The notes under the pieces: generated by a model
Seen by the model: the letters and a program-made list of their open reading frames with translations, nothing else
Told to the model about the DNA's origin: nothing
The model's database searches: none
Made by a program: the position numbers and the translations under genes
Shown: piece by piece, positions 1 through 11,578 of the stretch
Position numbering within the stretch: the stretch's first letter is position 1
How the letters are laid out: each line of letters opens with the position of its first letter
NCBI RefSeq assembly: GCF_000182565.1
Contig: NW_015971538.1
Span: 837,736 to 901,735 of the forward strand
Direction: 5' to 3'
From: Spizellomyces punctatus DAOM BR117
Lineage: Eukaryota > Chytridiomycota > Chytridiomycetes > Spizellomycetales > Spizellomycetaceae
DNA length: 64,000 bases

Positions 1-3000
1 TGCAGCAGCTGTGATGCACTTCTTGGCCCATGCAGACTTGTTCTTAAAAGCTGCATCGACGCGTTCCATCGCCTCCAAGTCTGTGTACGACCAATTAATA
101 CCCAATGATACTTGAAGTTACGCTTTAAAATCAATTCAATCTTACATGGTGTAAAGTCCTTGCTTAACAAATAGTAATCGGAGCGAAGGGTGCCTAAGAT
201 CACATTCGAATCGATAAGAGCTTCCTCCGCGGCCTTGTTACTAAAGTGCGAGCCTTACCGAGAAGAGGCTCAAATATGACCGAGTCCCCGTAGCGACCCG
301 ATTGAATGCTTTTGATGACACCTTGAAGCTTGGCATCCATTGCGACGTTGTGATACATTTGGTGATGCCGGATGTCCTCCACCTCAGCTGTCAGAGCGCC
401 AAAGAAAAAAATGTTGTCCTTGCCAACTTCTTCGCCGATCTCAATGTTGGCTGAACAGGAGGAAAAGTCAGTATGCAATGGAGCCCCATAGCAATTCAAT
501 CATCAAATGTGCACCTCCATCAACCGTTCCCAGGATCAATCCTCCGTTTAGTACAAATTTCCTGCATGTTGGGAATTAGTCCGACTCGAAAACACAAGAT
601 GAAAGGAGTCCAGATTGCCCCGCGTTCCTTACATGTTAGATGTGCCCGAAGCTTCAGTTCCAGCTGTTGAGATATGCTGGGAAAGATCACTTGCCGGAAT
701 TAAGATCTCGGCAACAGAGACATTGTAGTTGGGGATAAAAATAAGCTTGAGGTATTCAGATGTCTGTGGGTCCGCATTCACAACATTCGCCACGCTGGTG
801 ATCAGCTTGATAATGAGCTTTGCAGTGTAGTAACCTGCGCTAACGAGTGAATGGGCAACTCTTTTGACAAATTACCATATCAGCGGAAATAACAATACTG
901 ACCTGGCGCAGCCTTGCCCGCAAAGATCACTTTTTGGAAGGACATGTGAGCGATGCTTCCATTGCCAAGCTACAGGCCATATCACATACCGACTCGCGGA
1001 ACGACTTTTTCCAATTCCGCCTTGCTCATACTCTTCAGTTTCTCATACCGATGAATGACGCCAAAGATATTCATGTGCTGACGCTTATATTCGTGCAAAC
1101 GCTTGCATTGCACGTCGAAAAGCGCATCAGGTGAGAGTGTCACACCGGTAACATCCTTGACATACTCTGCCAATCTGATTTTGTTCTTGTACTTGATGTC
1201 CATGAACCTGTTCTGAAAGCCCACGTCATCGGCAAATGCTTTGATTTTGTCCAATTGAGACAAATCCTTTAACCAAGCAGTTCCCCCCAACTTCTCGGAA
1301 ATGAGGGTACTCAACCCAGGGTTTGCTTGGTGCAGCCACCTTCTCGGGGTAACACCATTGGTCACGTTGACAAATTTCTCTTTACCAAAGAACTCAACGA
1401 AGTCAGCGAATATTGTTGTCTTCACAAGTTCAGAATGAAGCTCAGCAACACCGTTAACGTGATGGCTTCCGATCGCTGCAAGGTGCGCCATCCTCACATA
1501 CTGAGGGTGTCCTTCTTCAATGACAGACATGCGCCGCAGCCTGTCTCTGTCACCCGGGAACAACTTTTCCACACGTTGTAGGAAGTAGAGGTTGAGCTCA
1601 AAAATAATCATCATGTGACGAGGAAGTAAGTCTGAGATCAAGGGAACTGCCCATTTCTCCAGAGCTTCGGGCAAAACTGTGTGGTTGGTGTACGAATATG
1701 TGTGCGTCACTATATCCCATGCCTCGTCCCACGTAAGTCCCTCCTCGTCAATCAAAATTCGCTGCAGCTCGACAATGGAGAGGGTAGGATGCGTATCGTT
1801 CAATTGAATGGACACCTGCTGGGGGAATTCTGACCAAGGTCGGGATGTCTTCTTGAAACGCCGAATGATATCTTGCAACGTTGCGGAAACAAAGAAGTAC
1901 TGCTGCTTGAGACGCAGGACTTTGCCGACCATATGGTTATCGTTCGGATACAAGACACTTGTAATGTTTTCGGCTGCCTTCTGCTCCTCCACACTCTTAT
2001 CATAGTTGCCCTCGTTGAAGCTGACGTAGGGACGCGTTCAGTGTTTGCAACAAAGCTACAAGACTTACATGGCAGAAACATGAATGGGCTAACTGAGGAT
2101 GGCTCACCTTGCAAAGTCAAACTCCTTCTTCGGCTTACTTGACCAGAGGCGGATGTTGATGCAATTCTTGGTTTGGAACCCAGGAATAGGATAATCATTT
2201 GCGACCGCGACAACCTTTTCGCCTCCCTCCCATCGATACCGTGTTTGTCCACTAACGTCTACATATTTTTCAACGTACCCGCGGAAGCGAACATCATACG
2301 AGACATCCAGACGTTGAATTTCCCACGGGTTTCCAAACGTGAGCCAGTAATCAGGGTACTCTGTTTGGTACCCATCCACCAGCTGCATTCATGCAATATG
2401 ATCACTGTTAGTATCCAAGGAGTAAAAAGCATCTGAAATTCTCTCCACCTTCTGTTGAAAGATTCCGTATTCATATCTGATCCCGTATCCCCTGGAAATC
2501 GTCAATGAGCAAGAGACACACATTCGCTTTTAAATAAAACCGCAGTGCACACCATGCAGGATAATCCAGAGTGGCCAAAGAGTCCATAAAACAAGCGGCC
2601 AATCGCCCCAAGCCCCCATTGCCCAATGCTGCATCAACCTCTTCATCGACAAGATCCTCAATTGTGAATCCAATACCACCAATTGCGCGTTTATAGTGGT
2701 CCTTCAAATTCAAGTTCAACAAGGCATTATCAAGTGTTCGTCCGATCAGAAACTCGAGCGACATGTAATAGACGCGCTATTCATGGATGAGTTTGGTCCA
2801 TGGGTAGTGGAGAGAGGGAACATCACAACAACAAACCTTCGGATCTTTCACACTATGGCAATGCTGTGTCGCATTCCATCTGTCAATTAAATGGTCACGC
2901 ACACTGCGGAAGGACAATAATCAACATATATCTAAGAGGCGCCACCATTAAAATTATGCTGAGCAACATAGGCCTACCTGTGAGCGGTCGCTTGATATGC

Positions 3001-3189
3001 AGCAAATTGATCCATATTATAAGAGCTGCGGGCCAGGGTCTTTGTAGCATGACGTATAAAAGACTTCTGGATAGTTGCCTCATCGGTGCTCTCTTCTTTG
3101 CTAAACTCGTTCCAAATCTGCTCAGCCGCAGCCGGTGGAGCCCATGCGGGAGAATGACTCGGTCCAGTATGGCTTCTGCTTCTACTCAT
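1..3189 (-). CDS. GPH1: Glycogen phosphorylase, 3' end outside window
   Basis: Cytosolic, PLP-dependent phosphorolysis of glycogen to glucose-1-phosphate. The translation follows the family in order. The start at 3189 opens [16 protein letters not shown]; next come the [14 protein letters not shown] and [20 protein letters not shown] segments (about 2600-2760), [20 protein letters not shown] (about 2330), [17 protein letters not shown] (about 1780), [12 protein letters not shown] (about 1340) and [13 protein letters not shown] (about 1090). The PLP site [12 protein letters not shown] lies at about 555-660. An intron (562-632) falls inside its Met codon, and the catalytic Lys codon is at 558-560. 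The frame is still open at position 1, so the C-terminus is missing only because the window ends. Several introns interrupt the gene. Family assignment is secure; individual splice joins are less so. Confidence 0.95.
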
Positions 3190-3562
3190 GATGAGATATG
3201 AGCACGTTCGGGTAGTTACAAAAGTTTGTTGATGAAAAAGATGCCCTGGAAAGACGGCTGGCTGCTGTGGCAGCTTCTATCGGGATGCATCACGTGATCA
3301 TTGTCGCGTAATCAGTAACCGCGGGCTGCGCACCCAGAGATCATGATGATGATAAACAAAATGCAACGATTCTATCTAGCGCTTCGGTGGTTCTATTGTG
3401 ACGCAAAATCTATGGGCCTCAAAGTCGAATGCCTTGCTACCATCCTCGTTAAAGTGAAACTTGTCGAAGCAATCGTCACACCACAAACACGGATCGCGAT
3501 CGGCCCGCATGTCTTCAGTCGTCGCCCATCTAAAATAACGTTGGCATCTCTCCTACACGACA
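3190..3562. other. Intergenic, GPH promoter side
   Basis: This 373-bp gap lies between the start of glycogen phosphorylase and the 3' end of SNAPC3. Both genes are on the minus strand, so it should hold the phosphorylase promoter and the SNAPC3 terminator. Open frames here have no recognisable content. I see no RNA gene or repeat. Confidence 0.5.
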
Positions 3563-4679
3563 TTAAACTTTTTCAAGCGAGACATACTCAGCTTTGTGGG
3601 AACCACAAATGTTACACAATTGATGAAACTGCAAAAGACGACTAGATGCAATCGTTTTCGGATATGCATGCAGTCGGCGATCGTCTTGCTCCGTGATCAA
3701 TCTGGGAACGCGCTCTGAGATTCTTCCCAGATCTAGCGGTCTGAGCACTCTTCGTACTAACCTGACTTCCTTAAACACCATAATATGTTCGCAATTGCCT
3801 TGATGGACAAATAGGTAGGGTGTGTTCAACCTCAGTGTAAGGTCAATGAAGCGCCGTTCAGACATCACATCCGTCAAGTAAGGCCCAATTGACGGATGCC
3901 GGCCCTCCTCTTCCGCCCATTCAATGATTGGCCTATGTTGATTATGGTCAGTTACACGGAGCTGTTGCCACCCTTTGAAATTAGCCTGCACCTGCTATAA
4001 TCGGCAGCCGACGGGTTGCGGGTGTCGATATAGAACACATTCTCAATGAAAAAGTAAGATGCCGATTGTTTCACTTGCAGATTGTCAATAGGAGGATCCC
4101 AATTGTCTAGTTGTAGGAAGTCCGTAGGGCAGTAGAATGTATTCCGTAATGCTGTCAGAGGTTGCGACCCGAGAACTTGTATTTCTGCCAATGCTTGATG
4201 TCTTCCTCTGCGCGGATGGCAGAAAACTACAGATATCACAATTTCATCTAATGCTATTTTCGTGGACTCTTCTTCTGGGTCGACCGGCTAATGCAATAAA
4301 ACAGGCATATCAGATATACCATCTGCATCGTTGAGAAAATTGAAAACTAGTAAATTACATCGTCCGCCATTAGCTGCTCTAAAAATCCCAATCCATTTTG
4401 ACTGGCATATTCATCAAATTCTTGGAATGCTGACGGTGTCTGCGCGAAATCTTCCGACTCGTCCGTGTCAACATCCTCCTGTCCATGGGAATCCAAAGGC
4501 GAAAGAGGAAATTCGAAAACTGGAGAGGGTCTCTCTTGAACACCAGCCCGATTATCGCCGTGAGCTTCCAGTTGTGTAGCCCTGCTCTTCAGCGCATCGT
4601 CGCGAAACTGAGTGATCTTAATCGCTTTTGAGGGTGTACCATACGCTTTCTTCTTCCACTCCAGCGAGGGTCCATCCAT
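3563..4679 (-). CDS. SNAPC3: snRNA-activating protein complex subunit 3 (SNAP50)
   Basis: Subunit of SNAPc, the nuclear factor that binds the proximal sequence element of snRNA promoters for RNA polymerases II and III. The conserved C-terminal half is clear: SVVFCHPRRGRHQALAEIQV, LGSQPLTALRNTFYCPTDF, ASYFFIENVFYIDTRNP, DYSRPIIEW-type sequence split by an intron, LTLRLNTPYLFVHQGNCEHI, and a C-terminal Cys pair (LCNICGSHKAEYV) forming the SNAP50 zinc finger. The N-terminal exon is acidic and not conserved. I prefer the ATG at 4679 (MDGPSLEWKKK). A longer open frame reaches toward 4977 but is in another frame and would run into SNAPC4. It is divergent from SNAPC4, with about 200 bp between the starts. 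Minor exon joins are uncertain. Confidence 0.88.
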
Positions 4680-4882
4680 AGCCTATATAAACAAGCTCAG
4701 GAGAAACACCAGGCGAGGCGGTTCCTGTCTCTGAATCAGCCAGGCATCCCCATAGCAAGTGTAATTGGTGGTAATTTGGGGGTTGTTGCAGAGGGACTGT
4801 GCATGATGGCACGTGAGCTTGAGCACATCTGCTGTCAAGTGCACTGACGAAGTGTTCAACCTTGTCTTTCAACACATCGTGC
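4680..4882. promoter_or_regulatory. Shared divergent promoter SNAPC3/SNAPC4
   Basis: About 203 bp separate the chosen ATG of SNAPC3 (minus) from the ATG of SNAPC4 (plus). With no other gene between them, this short segment must carry both upstream regions. I did not identify individual binding sites. Confidence 0.55.
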
Positions 4883-6989
4883 ATGGCATCTAGTAATGAA
4901 CAATCGAAACTAATCTCACCCGCGAATGCTCTGGACGCGGCATTGAACCTAGTGGGTCTGAAAACGTCGGCCGGCAAGGACCACGAGACATTCGCATCGG
5001 ATGCAACATTATGCGGTTATGATCTACCGACACTTCTGGAGAAGCTTGAAAGGGCACTAGCGGCAAATCGCGAGTCGCAAGCAAGTCTTCGAAATCAACT
5101 GCGACAGATAAAAGACGCCCAGGAAAGGAAAAGTGACCTTCTGGTAGTGGCGCTATCTTCGCCGATTTGGGGATCTACTTCTAAATTGTGTTGCCATCAG
5201 GAGCGCTTGGATAGGCCAGCGCCAGCGAAGCGAAGTGCTGCCAAGCGTGATGATATTCGAAAGAGAAGACAGAAGTATTCTACTATTTTTGTGGATCCCA
5301 ACGATGGCTCGGTATGTTCCTTGTAAGGCATGTCCTTGTGGCAGTATTTTTTTAGTTCGTACATCTGATAGAGATTTGAAACAGACTCCCGATGATAACA
5401 TGGATACAGAAAAAGAGAGGAACATGTTTGGAAATCTAAAAAGAGTTGATATCCTCTACAAAGTTCCTACATGTAAGACAGTGTTCGGTCTAGTTTATGT
5501 TGTGTTCTGGAAGTCAATCATGGATATGCGCGCGTAGGGTCTGGTGCAGAGAAACGGCTGTTGGAAGATTCTGTCGTGCGGCAGAATAAGATGAAATAGT
5601 ATGTTGAATCTAATGCCGCAGGAGTGCAACCGACAATGCTCATATTACGAACAGCTTCAACCGACAAACAGGTAGAGTTGAGGTGGACCAAAAACGGCTC
5701 TCTGAAGAGATGGAAGATTTGGACTGGGAGATTATTGCTGGCTATGTATGATTTTGATGTTAACCGAAGCTACGCGGCTACTTACGACCGAGATGGAATA
5801 GGTTGGAACGCGTACGGCGAAAGACTGTCTGCGACAATGGACTGTCAATCAGCATCCTCTTATTGCCAAGAACAGGGTCTTCACTGAGGACGAGTTGGAG
5901 AAATTAGACCGAGCTGTTGCCAAATACAAAGGGCGGAACTGGGACGAGATCGCGGCCGAGGTTGGGGTATGTGCGGGGGACGGGCGAACCCTCATTTCCG
6001 GGCACACGCTTATTTGACACGTGCTAGAATGGAAGAGTAGCGATACAGTGTCTACGAGCATATCAGACCAGACTGAAACCACACCGTGGAGGGTATGCAA
6101 GCACTTATCCCCGTTCTGCTGGTGCACAAATTGGCGTCTTACGGCTTTTTCAGGGCATGGACAGACGAAGAAGATGCACAACTGCGGACGATTGTAGCAG
6201 AATTGAGAGTGCGTCCGTCAGATCACGGCTGCTGGACTCGTGTTGCTTCACGTATGGTGGGTCGCACTCGAAAGCAGTGCCGTCAACGATGGGAAAAGAT
6301 TAGTGCGGCGAGAGTTGTCGGACCGTGGACCCAGGAAGAGGATGAGGTTAGGAGGCGCTGTACGATAGGCAACCCATGCGGTTTTCAGTAAAATCTCATG
6401 ATACTATCGTATAAGCAATTGCTCAGGGCAGTGGCAACTCATAGTGGTAACGGACGAGGAAAATGGACAAAAGTGGCTGCCGAGGTTCCTACTCGAGAAC
6501 CTACACAATGTCGTGAACGATATGAGCGGTGCTTAAAGCCTGATGTCAAACGTGGTCCATGGACTACTGAGGTACCACATAATTTAAATTGTTATGCTGA
6601 ATGAGCATTTTGCTGAAGTCTGCGTCAGGAGTATGAACGTCTGAGGGTGCTAGCTATGGCGACTCTGGATCGAAGGAACTGGGCGCAGATGGCAGCCGCC
6701 CTTGGTCGTGCTGACAGTGAAGTAGGTCTTGAGTATCCAAGTAGTTGTTTGAACACTTGGCCGACAAATCATCCTGTAGGTGAAAAGTCGATATCGGATT
6801 CTGGAGAAGAAAGGGTATTTTAATGAACCGCCTGGAGAGGAGGCTCTCAAGTACCTGAAACTGGCTGAGAGTAAGGCAGCTGTCAAACGTGAGAGAGATG
6901 AGCTTGAGCAAGAGGTTCTGGCCAAACAGCGCCGTCTTGCGCCAAGTTCTGCAGTTATGGCGACCGACACCGACCAATTGCAACAGTGA
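4883..6989 (+). CDS. SNAPC4: snRNA-activating protein complex subunit 4 (SNAP190), Myb-repeat protein
   Basis: Largest, DNA-binding subunit of SNAPc. It starts MASSNEQSKL at 4883, followed by a basic/coiled N-terminal region. Spliced exons then give RLSEEMEDLDWEIIA and GTRTAKDCLRQWTVNQHPLI (about 5680-5880), the SNAP190-specific Rh half repeat. Successive Myb repeats follow: VFTEDELEKLDRAVAKY...NWDEIAAEVG; AWTDEEDAQLRTIVAEL...VASRMVGRTRKQCRQRW; VGPWTQEEDE...WTKVAAEVPTREPTQCRERY; and GPWTTE...NWAQMAAALG. Each carries the spaced Trp residues. The tail is charged and coiled and ends in TDTDQLQQ at 6989. The half repeat plus four repeats is the SNAP190 layout; c-Myb/Cdc5-type proteins have two or three. 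Its partner SNAPC3 lies immediately upstream on the other strand. Confidence 0.9.
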
Positions 6990-7245
6990 CGGGGTCATCA
7001 TCTACGTGACATATCAACAGTTTCGCCGTGGTGCTACTCGTTGTCCGGAATGTATATAAGTAAGGGTCTAAATATGCTGTGGAGGCAGACTGTACGTTAT
7101 GAACATGTTACTTGGGGATTTTCATATAGCATAGTGCTAGTGTATGTATATAACTGTCTATATATTTTTTACAATGGTATCGGAAAGAGTGAATTCTTCC
7201 ATACTTTGAGGATACGAAGACGAAAGTTAACCGTTACACTCATGT

Positions 7246-8216
7246 TCATTGCGCCAATATTGTGACATAATCTATACATAGATTGAGATTGCAATGCTGC
7301 ATGTGACTACAAAGAGAATGTTCAACTTACCCTCAAACCAGATTTTCCCGTCTGTAGGATCTGTGCATGCCTGGTGGCGATGTCGGATCATCAGATGGAG
7401 GCTTCTTACAGTATCACGGAGGACGTACCATAAGCATTTCGTCCATCTCTTCAGCAGTGAACGGCTCCCCTTCTGTCGTCATAAATTGACGTAACTCATC
7501 CGGGGTAAGATAGCCCTTACTGTCGGTATCCAATGCCTAGGCGATGCAAACGCCTTAGTCGTTACGTCTACTGTTAGGCATAAAGCGATCGCACACTACC
7601 AAAAATGCCCGGTACAGTTTCTTTTCAACAGGTGAGGATAGCATAAACCCTTAGGAACATTGTTTGCTAGAATGCAAAATTATTCTAGACCCACCTCCTC
7701 ATCATCACGCAGCAAGTTGCTCGTCAACAATCGCAATGCAACTTTGGATAATTTATCAAACGTCACGTAACCAGCCCGTTCTTCTCCTTCCATCTTTCAT
7801 AAACATTAGATCATAGCAATCTCACACAATCTTAAAAAGATCCACCATGTACCTCTGCTATCCACCCTCGAAGTTGCTCTTCGGATGGGTAGATGCCCAG
7901 AGATCGGATGATGGTGCCAACTTCCCTTGCTATTTCGTTGAAACATGAGGTGGTTAGTATATTGAAGTCAGAATCAGCAACCGTATAGCCAAAGAAGCAT
8001 ACAATCGCATGTTTGGTTCTCTGTCTGATCGAAGGTATCAAAAGCTAAAATCAAGTGTCAGGCAACCGTCTGTGTGGACCCCAGTGGTCGCAAATCGTGA
8101 ATATTACCCTTTTTGATCCTTTTCAGCAAAGCTTGGCGAGTCTCATCTGGAATTACAGTTTCTGCTGTAGGTTTGAAGTCTGAATTACTCTTTGCGCTTT
8201 TGATCCTTTTAGGCAT
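7246..8216 (-). CDS. DRC8: Dynein regulatory complex subunit 8 (EFCAB2-like EF-hand protein)
   Basis: Calmodulin-like subunit of the nexin-dynein regulatory complex of motile axonemes. Spliced from the ATG at 8216 (MPKRIKSAKSNSDF), it contains AFDTFDQTENQTCD followed by EVGTIIRSLGIYPSEEQL, the EFCAB2 first EF-hand with its GTIIRSLG helix. It continues with GYVTFDKLSKVALRLL, then DTDSKGYLTPDELRQFMTTE and GEPFTAEEMDEMLM. The last two exons give ACTDPTDGKIWFEDYVTILA and a stop at 7246-7248. These match EFCAB2 in order and spacing rather than calmodulin or centrin. The first loop is degenerate, so calcium binding there is doubtful. It is divergent from the coiled-coil RING-like gene (166 bp apart). 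Confidence 0.85.
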
Positions 8217-8382
8217 CTTGAACAAGGGTTAAACAACTACTCAGTACGGAGGTCGGGATTGTCGGGTAGCTAAGCAGTATTAGGTAAGCTCCCTTAAGAT
8301 CAACCAGCAGCATCCTGACTTCGTTTTCGCTTCGTTTACTTTAAATACTCTAAATACATAATACTCTGGAAAGTACATCGAC
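8217..8382. promoter_or_regulatory. Shared divergent promoter DRC8/coiled-coil RING-like gene
   Basis: Only 166 bp separate the two start codons, so the upstream elements of both genes must lie here or inside the genes. I could not assign specific motifs. Confidence 0.45.
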
Positions 8383-10898
8383 ATGCTACCCTCTGTCATC
8401 ACCAGTAGGGCTTCAATACCCAAAGTCGGTGCCAATTTAAAAACACCGGCCCCGCCCCCACAACCTACAGAAGAGCAGATCATGAAAGGTCAGCCCTATC
8501 TCATTCCTTCTCAAATCTTCTCAAATACTTGTTATTCCAACATTACAATTATTAGGCGGTCATGCGCTACGGAAGTTGAAGAGCTACTGCGAAGAATTGT
8601 ACAATATCAATGACGGTATGTGCAACTAAATCTCATTAGGGTGCTGTAGCTGACTGTGGTGGCATCAAAGATTATCGAGAAGAACTTTCCAACGCAAACG
8701 TCCTCATCCAGAAACTCATCTCACAAAAAAATAATCTGGAGGGTATGGTCCGGTGTAACGTCTCGTCCCGACAGCCGTAGTAACTCAGGTCGTCTGAAGG
8801 CGAGCTGCAGGAAAAAAATGACCGAATCGCGTTTCTTCGACAACGAGAACAGAAGGGCTTTCACGTCACTCGAACGCAGTAAGTTGAGGACAAACTTGAA
8901 GGTTTTCCGATGGCATCAGCTGATTCACTTCAAGTCTCTACCATTAAGGGAGGAAACAGAACGACTGTTACACGAAGAGATACGGAAACGACTTAAAGCG
9001 GAGGACGAGTGTTCAGAGCTCACTGCCAAAATCGAGCAAATGAAGGCAGATCATGAAACATATAGGCGGTGAGTACCGCTCAATTCCACTCCGAAACGCC
9101 ATCGTTAACAGAGTTGAATTATCCAGCGGAATAGAAGCAGAAGCGCTTCAAAAAGATACACAGAAAATTGTAATAGAAGAACAGAAGAAGAAAATTGCAG
9201 AATTAGAGCTTTTCATCAAGTATATTCACATTCCCATAAGTGCAATGCGCCAGTTCTGATGCTGACTGTCACATATTAGAAACCTTGAGTTTGACTTGGA
9301 CGAGCAGCGAGTGCTAACCATCAAGTTTCAACGAACGACTGGGGAGCTGGAGATGGCAATAGCGTAAGCTTTACAACATTGTTGCTTTTATCGTTCATAA
9401 GACTGAAGTCTACCCATATAGGGATCTCAATCGTAAACATGATGACTTGACTATCTCCGAGTCTACATTCCGGGATGAAAACTCGCAGCTGCAAAAGCGC
9501 GTAAGGTTGGTGGTAGTAGTTGCACATTACACCTGAATGTCTGTTAGCTACATGTCGCTTCAATTCGCCTTCAGGGATCTCATGGATGCCAATAAAGAAG
9601 TAACGGCAAATTATCAAGCAGTCAAAAAGAATCAAGACCTCAAACGTAGCGAGTTTGAAGCTCTTGCTACCGAACTAGAGGAAGCCAAAAATGCATGCCA
9701 AATGGCAATTGTAAGTGTGTATGCGTTCATCAAAGAAAGATGCTCTCTATTAATTTGTATACCTTACATTACAGCGACAAAAAAAGCAGCTTCAAAATGA
9801 ACTTAATCAGCTTGTTAAGCAACGAAATGAGCTTACAGAAAGAAATAAAGCCATGGAAAACCTACTGAGTCGGAAAGAAAAGGATATTTCGGATCTGCTA
9901 ACGAAAGTTAACGATACAATCAACGATTACGAGCAAAAATTGGAAAAGAAAGAGGAGCAAATGTGGGCTATGAGCTTGCAGATGACAGAGGCTGTTGGGA
10001 GGACCCGTGAGTAGCTATCGAGGTCACAGCACATACTCATCGGTTGACTAAATTCATTCATCTGCAGAGGCTCCCGAACCGCCAAAGGACCAGAAAGGAC
10101 GTACCCGCGTGGACATTGACCCAGATTTCATCGACAACATTGAAAAGAAATGGCAGAGCAGAGAGCGGAGTTTACAGGCGGAAGTTGACCGACTGGGTGA
10201 GAGCATGGCGGTGAAGGAAAAGCAAATTGAGAGTACGTGCCTGTTCCTTCTACAGCAAAGGGAGTCGTCGCCATTCAATGAGATTCATTAGAATTGAATG
10301 CCACAATTACGGAACTCAACAAAAAGCAGTTCCAGCCAAGAATGGAGCGATTGAGAGCTATTGAGAAAGACATCAAGAACAGAATGGAGGAGTACGCTCT
10401 AGCAGAAGAGCGAATGGAGGTAGGGCCATTCAACGGAAAATGGTGGCTAAACGTGCCTTCAGCTAATGAACGAATGTTCCAGACCGGGTTCCTCTGCCCG
10501 CGAGATGTACAGCTATTCAAGCATCCAATGACCTTGATACCATGCGGGGTAAAGTGAATAATAGCAACAGCGTCCTCCTCAATGCTAACACCGAAATACA
10601 GCACACCTATTGTAAACCCTGTATCGAGTCCATCAAAGAAGAAAATTATAATGTACTTGCATGTCAAGTTTGCTCCACCCCCGTTGAACATGTCTTCCGA
10701 AACGAACAGTTGGAGTCAGTCGAGGAGCAGTTTCAAAGGAGAAAAAACCTGACAATCTCGTTTTTGGAATGGTAGGACTGTTACGTGCACCTTTCTACTC
10801 GGCAGGTCTAACTAACTTGGGTCTCCCCCCCCCGTAGGATCAAGTTATTGAAGGTATACTTACCATCTGATACTGATAATCGGCCCTTATCGCAGTAA
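8383..10898 (+). CDS. Coiled-coil protein with C-terminal RING-like zinc finger
   Basis: Not recognised as a named family. The start MLPSVITSRASIPKVG at 8383 leads into a Pro-rich stretch. A long charged, heptad-like coiled coil follows over many small exons, e.g. ETERLLHEEIRKRLKAEDE, IVIEEQKKKIAELELF, KKQLQNELNQLVKQRNELTE and DFIDNIEKKWQSRERSLQAE. Near the C-terminus the join at about 10548/10602 gives LCPRDVQLFKHPMTLIPCG-HTYCKPC, followed by LACQVCSTPVEHVF. This is a C3HC4/U-box-like finger in which the second ligand position is Asp. A last short exon after a C-rich tract ends RPLSQ at 10898. It could be a ubiquitin ligase or a structural zinc finger. Sharing a promoter with DRC8 hints at a flagellar role, which is inference. 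Confidence 0.7.
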
Positions 10899-11019
10899 AC
10901 AGCTTCATGTGTATAAAATTACTTGTTTAAAGTAGTACATTAATACATCTCATACATTAGCATATCAGCTGTTCAATACGCTGCAGTCCTTTTCACCACC
11001 ATGTGATGTTGATGGAGTC

Positions 11020-11578
11020 CTATTCATCATAGTTATGATCGATGGGCTTGTAGCTGTAGCATATCCAACTTTGTTCCTGCAAGCTTGGAACGACATAACC
11101 AGATCAATCCTGGCATCGACGCAAAGGAAAAACTTTGCCCTTACCATATCAGTCAATACGGCGATCTTAAACTTTAGAAGTTGATTTTCAGCCTCTAAAA
11201 TTCGGTTCTTTTCAGACAAATCATGTAAAGCTTGGCTGGCCCTCCCAGATCCCGCGTCGACTGGTCCATCTGGATGATATAAAAATGACATTGATGAGCA
11301 TTTGCCATATCTCAAATGCAGCCTGGTAGGTCATACCTAGCATCCATTCATTTCCCTCATAGATCAAGTGTGCTTCGCCTAATTGTAAGTGGATTGGGTC
11401 GTCATCTTGGGGTGTGAAATATGCTGGCTTTTCCTTAATGGGTGACCGTCGAAAGCTACCATTGGCCAGGATCACCAGTTAGCGGTAGCAATGCGAAAGT
11501 ACCGGCACCATAAACTTTGCACACTCACCCGTCTGAAAGCCTTCGTGTGTGCTTCTTAACATTCTCCCAGGTGGACAT
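11020..11578 (-). CDS. CBY1: Chibby-family basal body protein
   Basis: Small ciliary transition-zone/centriole protein family; in animals it is also a beta-catenin antagonist. Spliced from ATG 11578: MSTWENVKKHTRRLSDG, then FRRSPIKEKPAYFTPQDDD, LQLGEAHLIYEGNEWMLDG, and a leucine-zipper segment LSEKNRILEAENQLLKFKIA ending VLTDM. This follows animal Chibby point by point: an N-terminal SP-K basic patch, the L...L.YE...W motif, then a zipper of the type NQQLEEENNLLRLKVDILLDML. Total length is about 125 residues, the usual Chibby size. The last exon is uncertain: the in-phase reading stops at 11020-11022, while another frame stays open to 10965. An upstream open stretch at 11596-11778 is probably not part of it. 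Confidence 0.75.

Noticed and set aside
4618-4977. Minus-strand open frame that would make SNAPC3 and SNAPC4 overlap at their start codons (a CATG at 4882-4885 has ATG on both strands)
   Set aside because: The frame does not continue into the conserved SNAPC3 exon, and the ATG at 4679 does. A 203-bp gap also matches the other divergent pairs.
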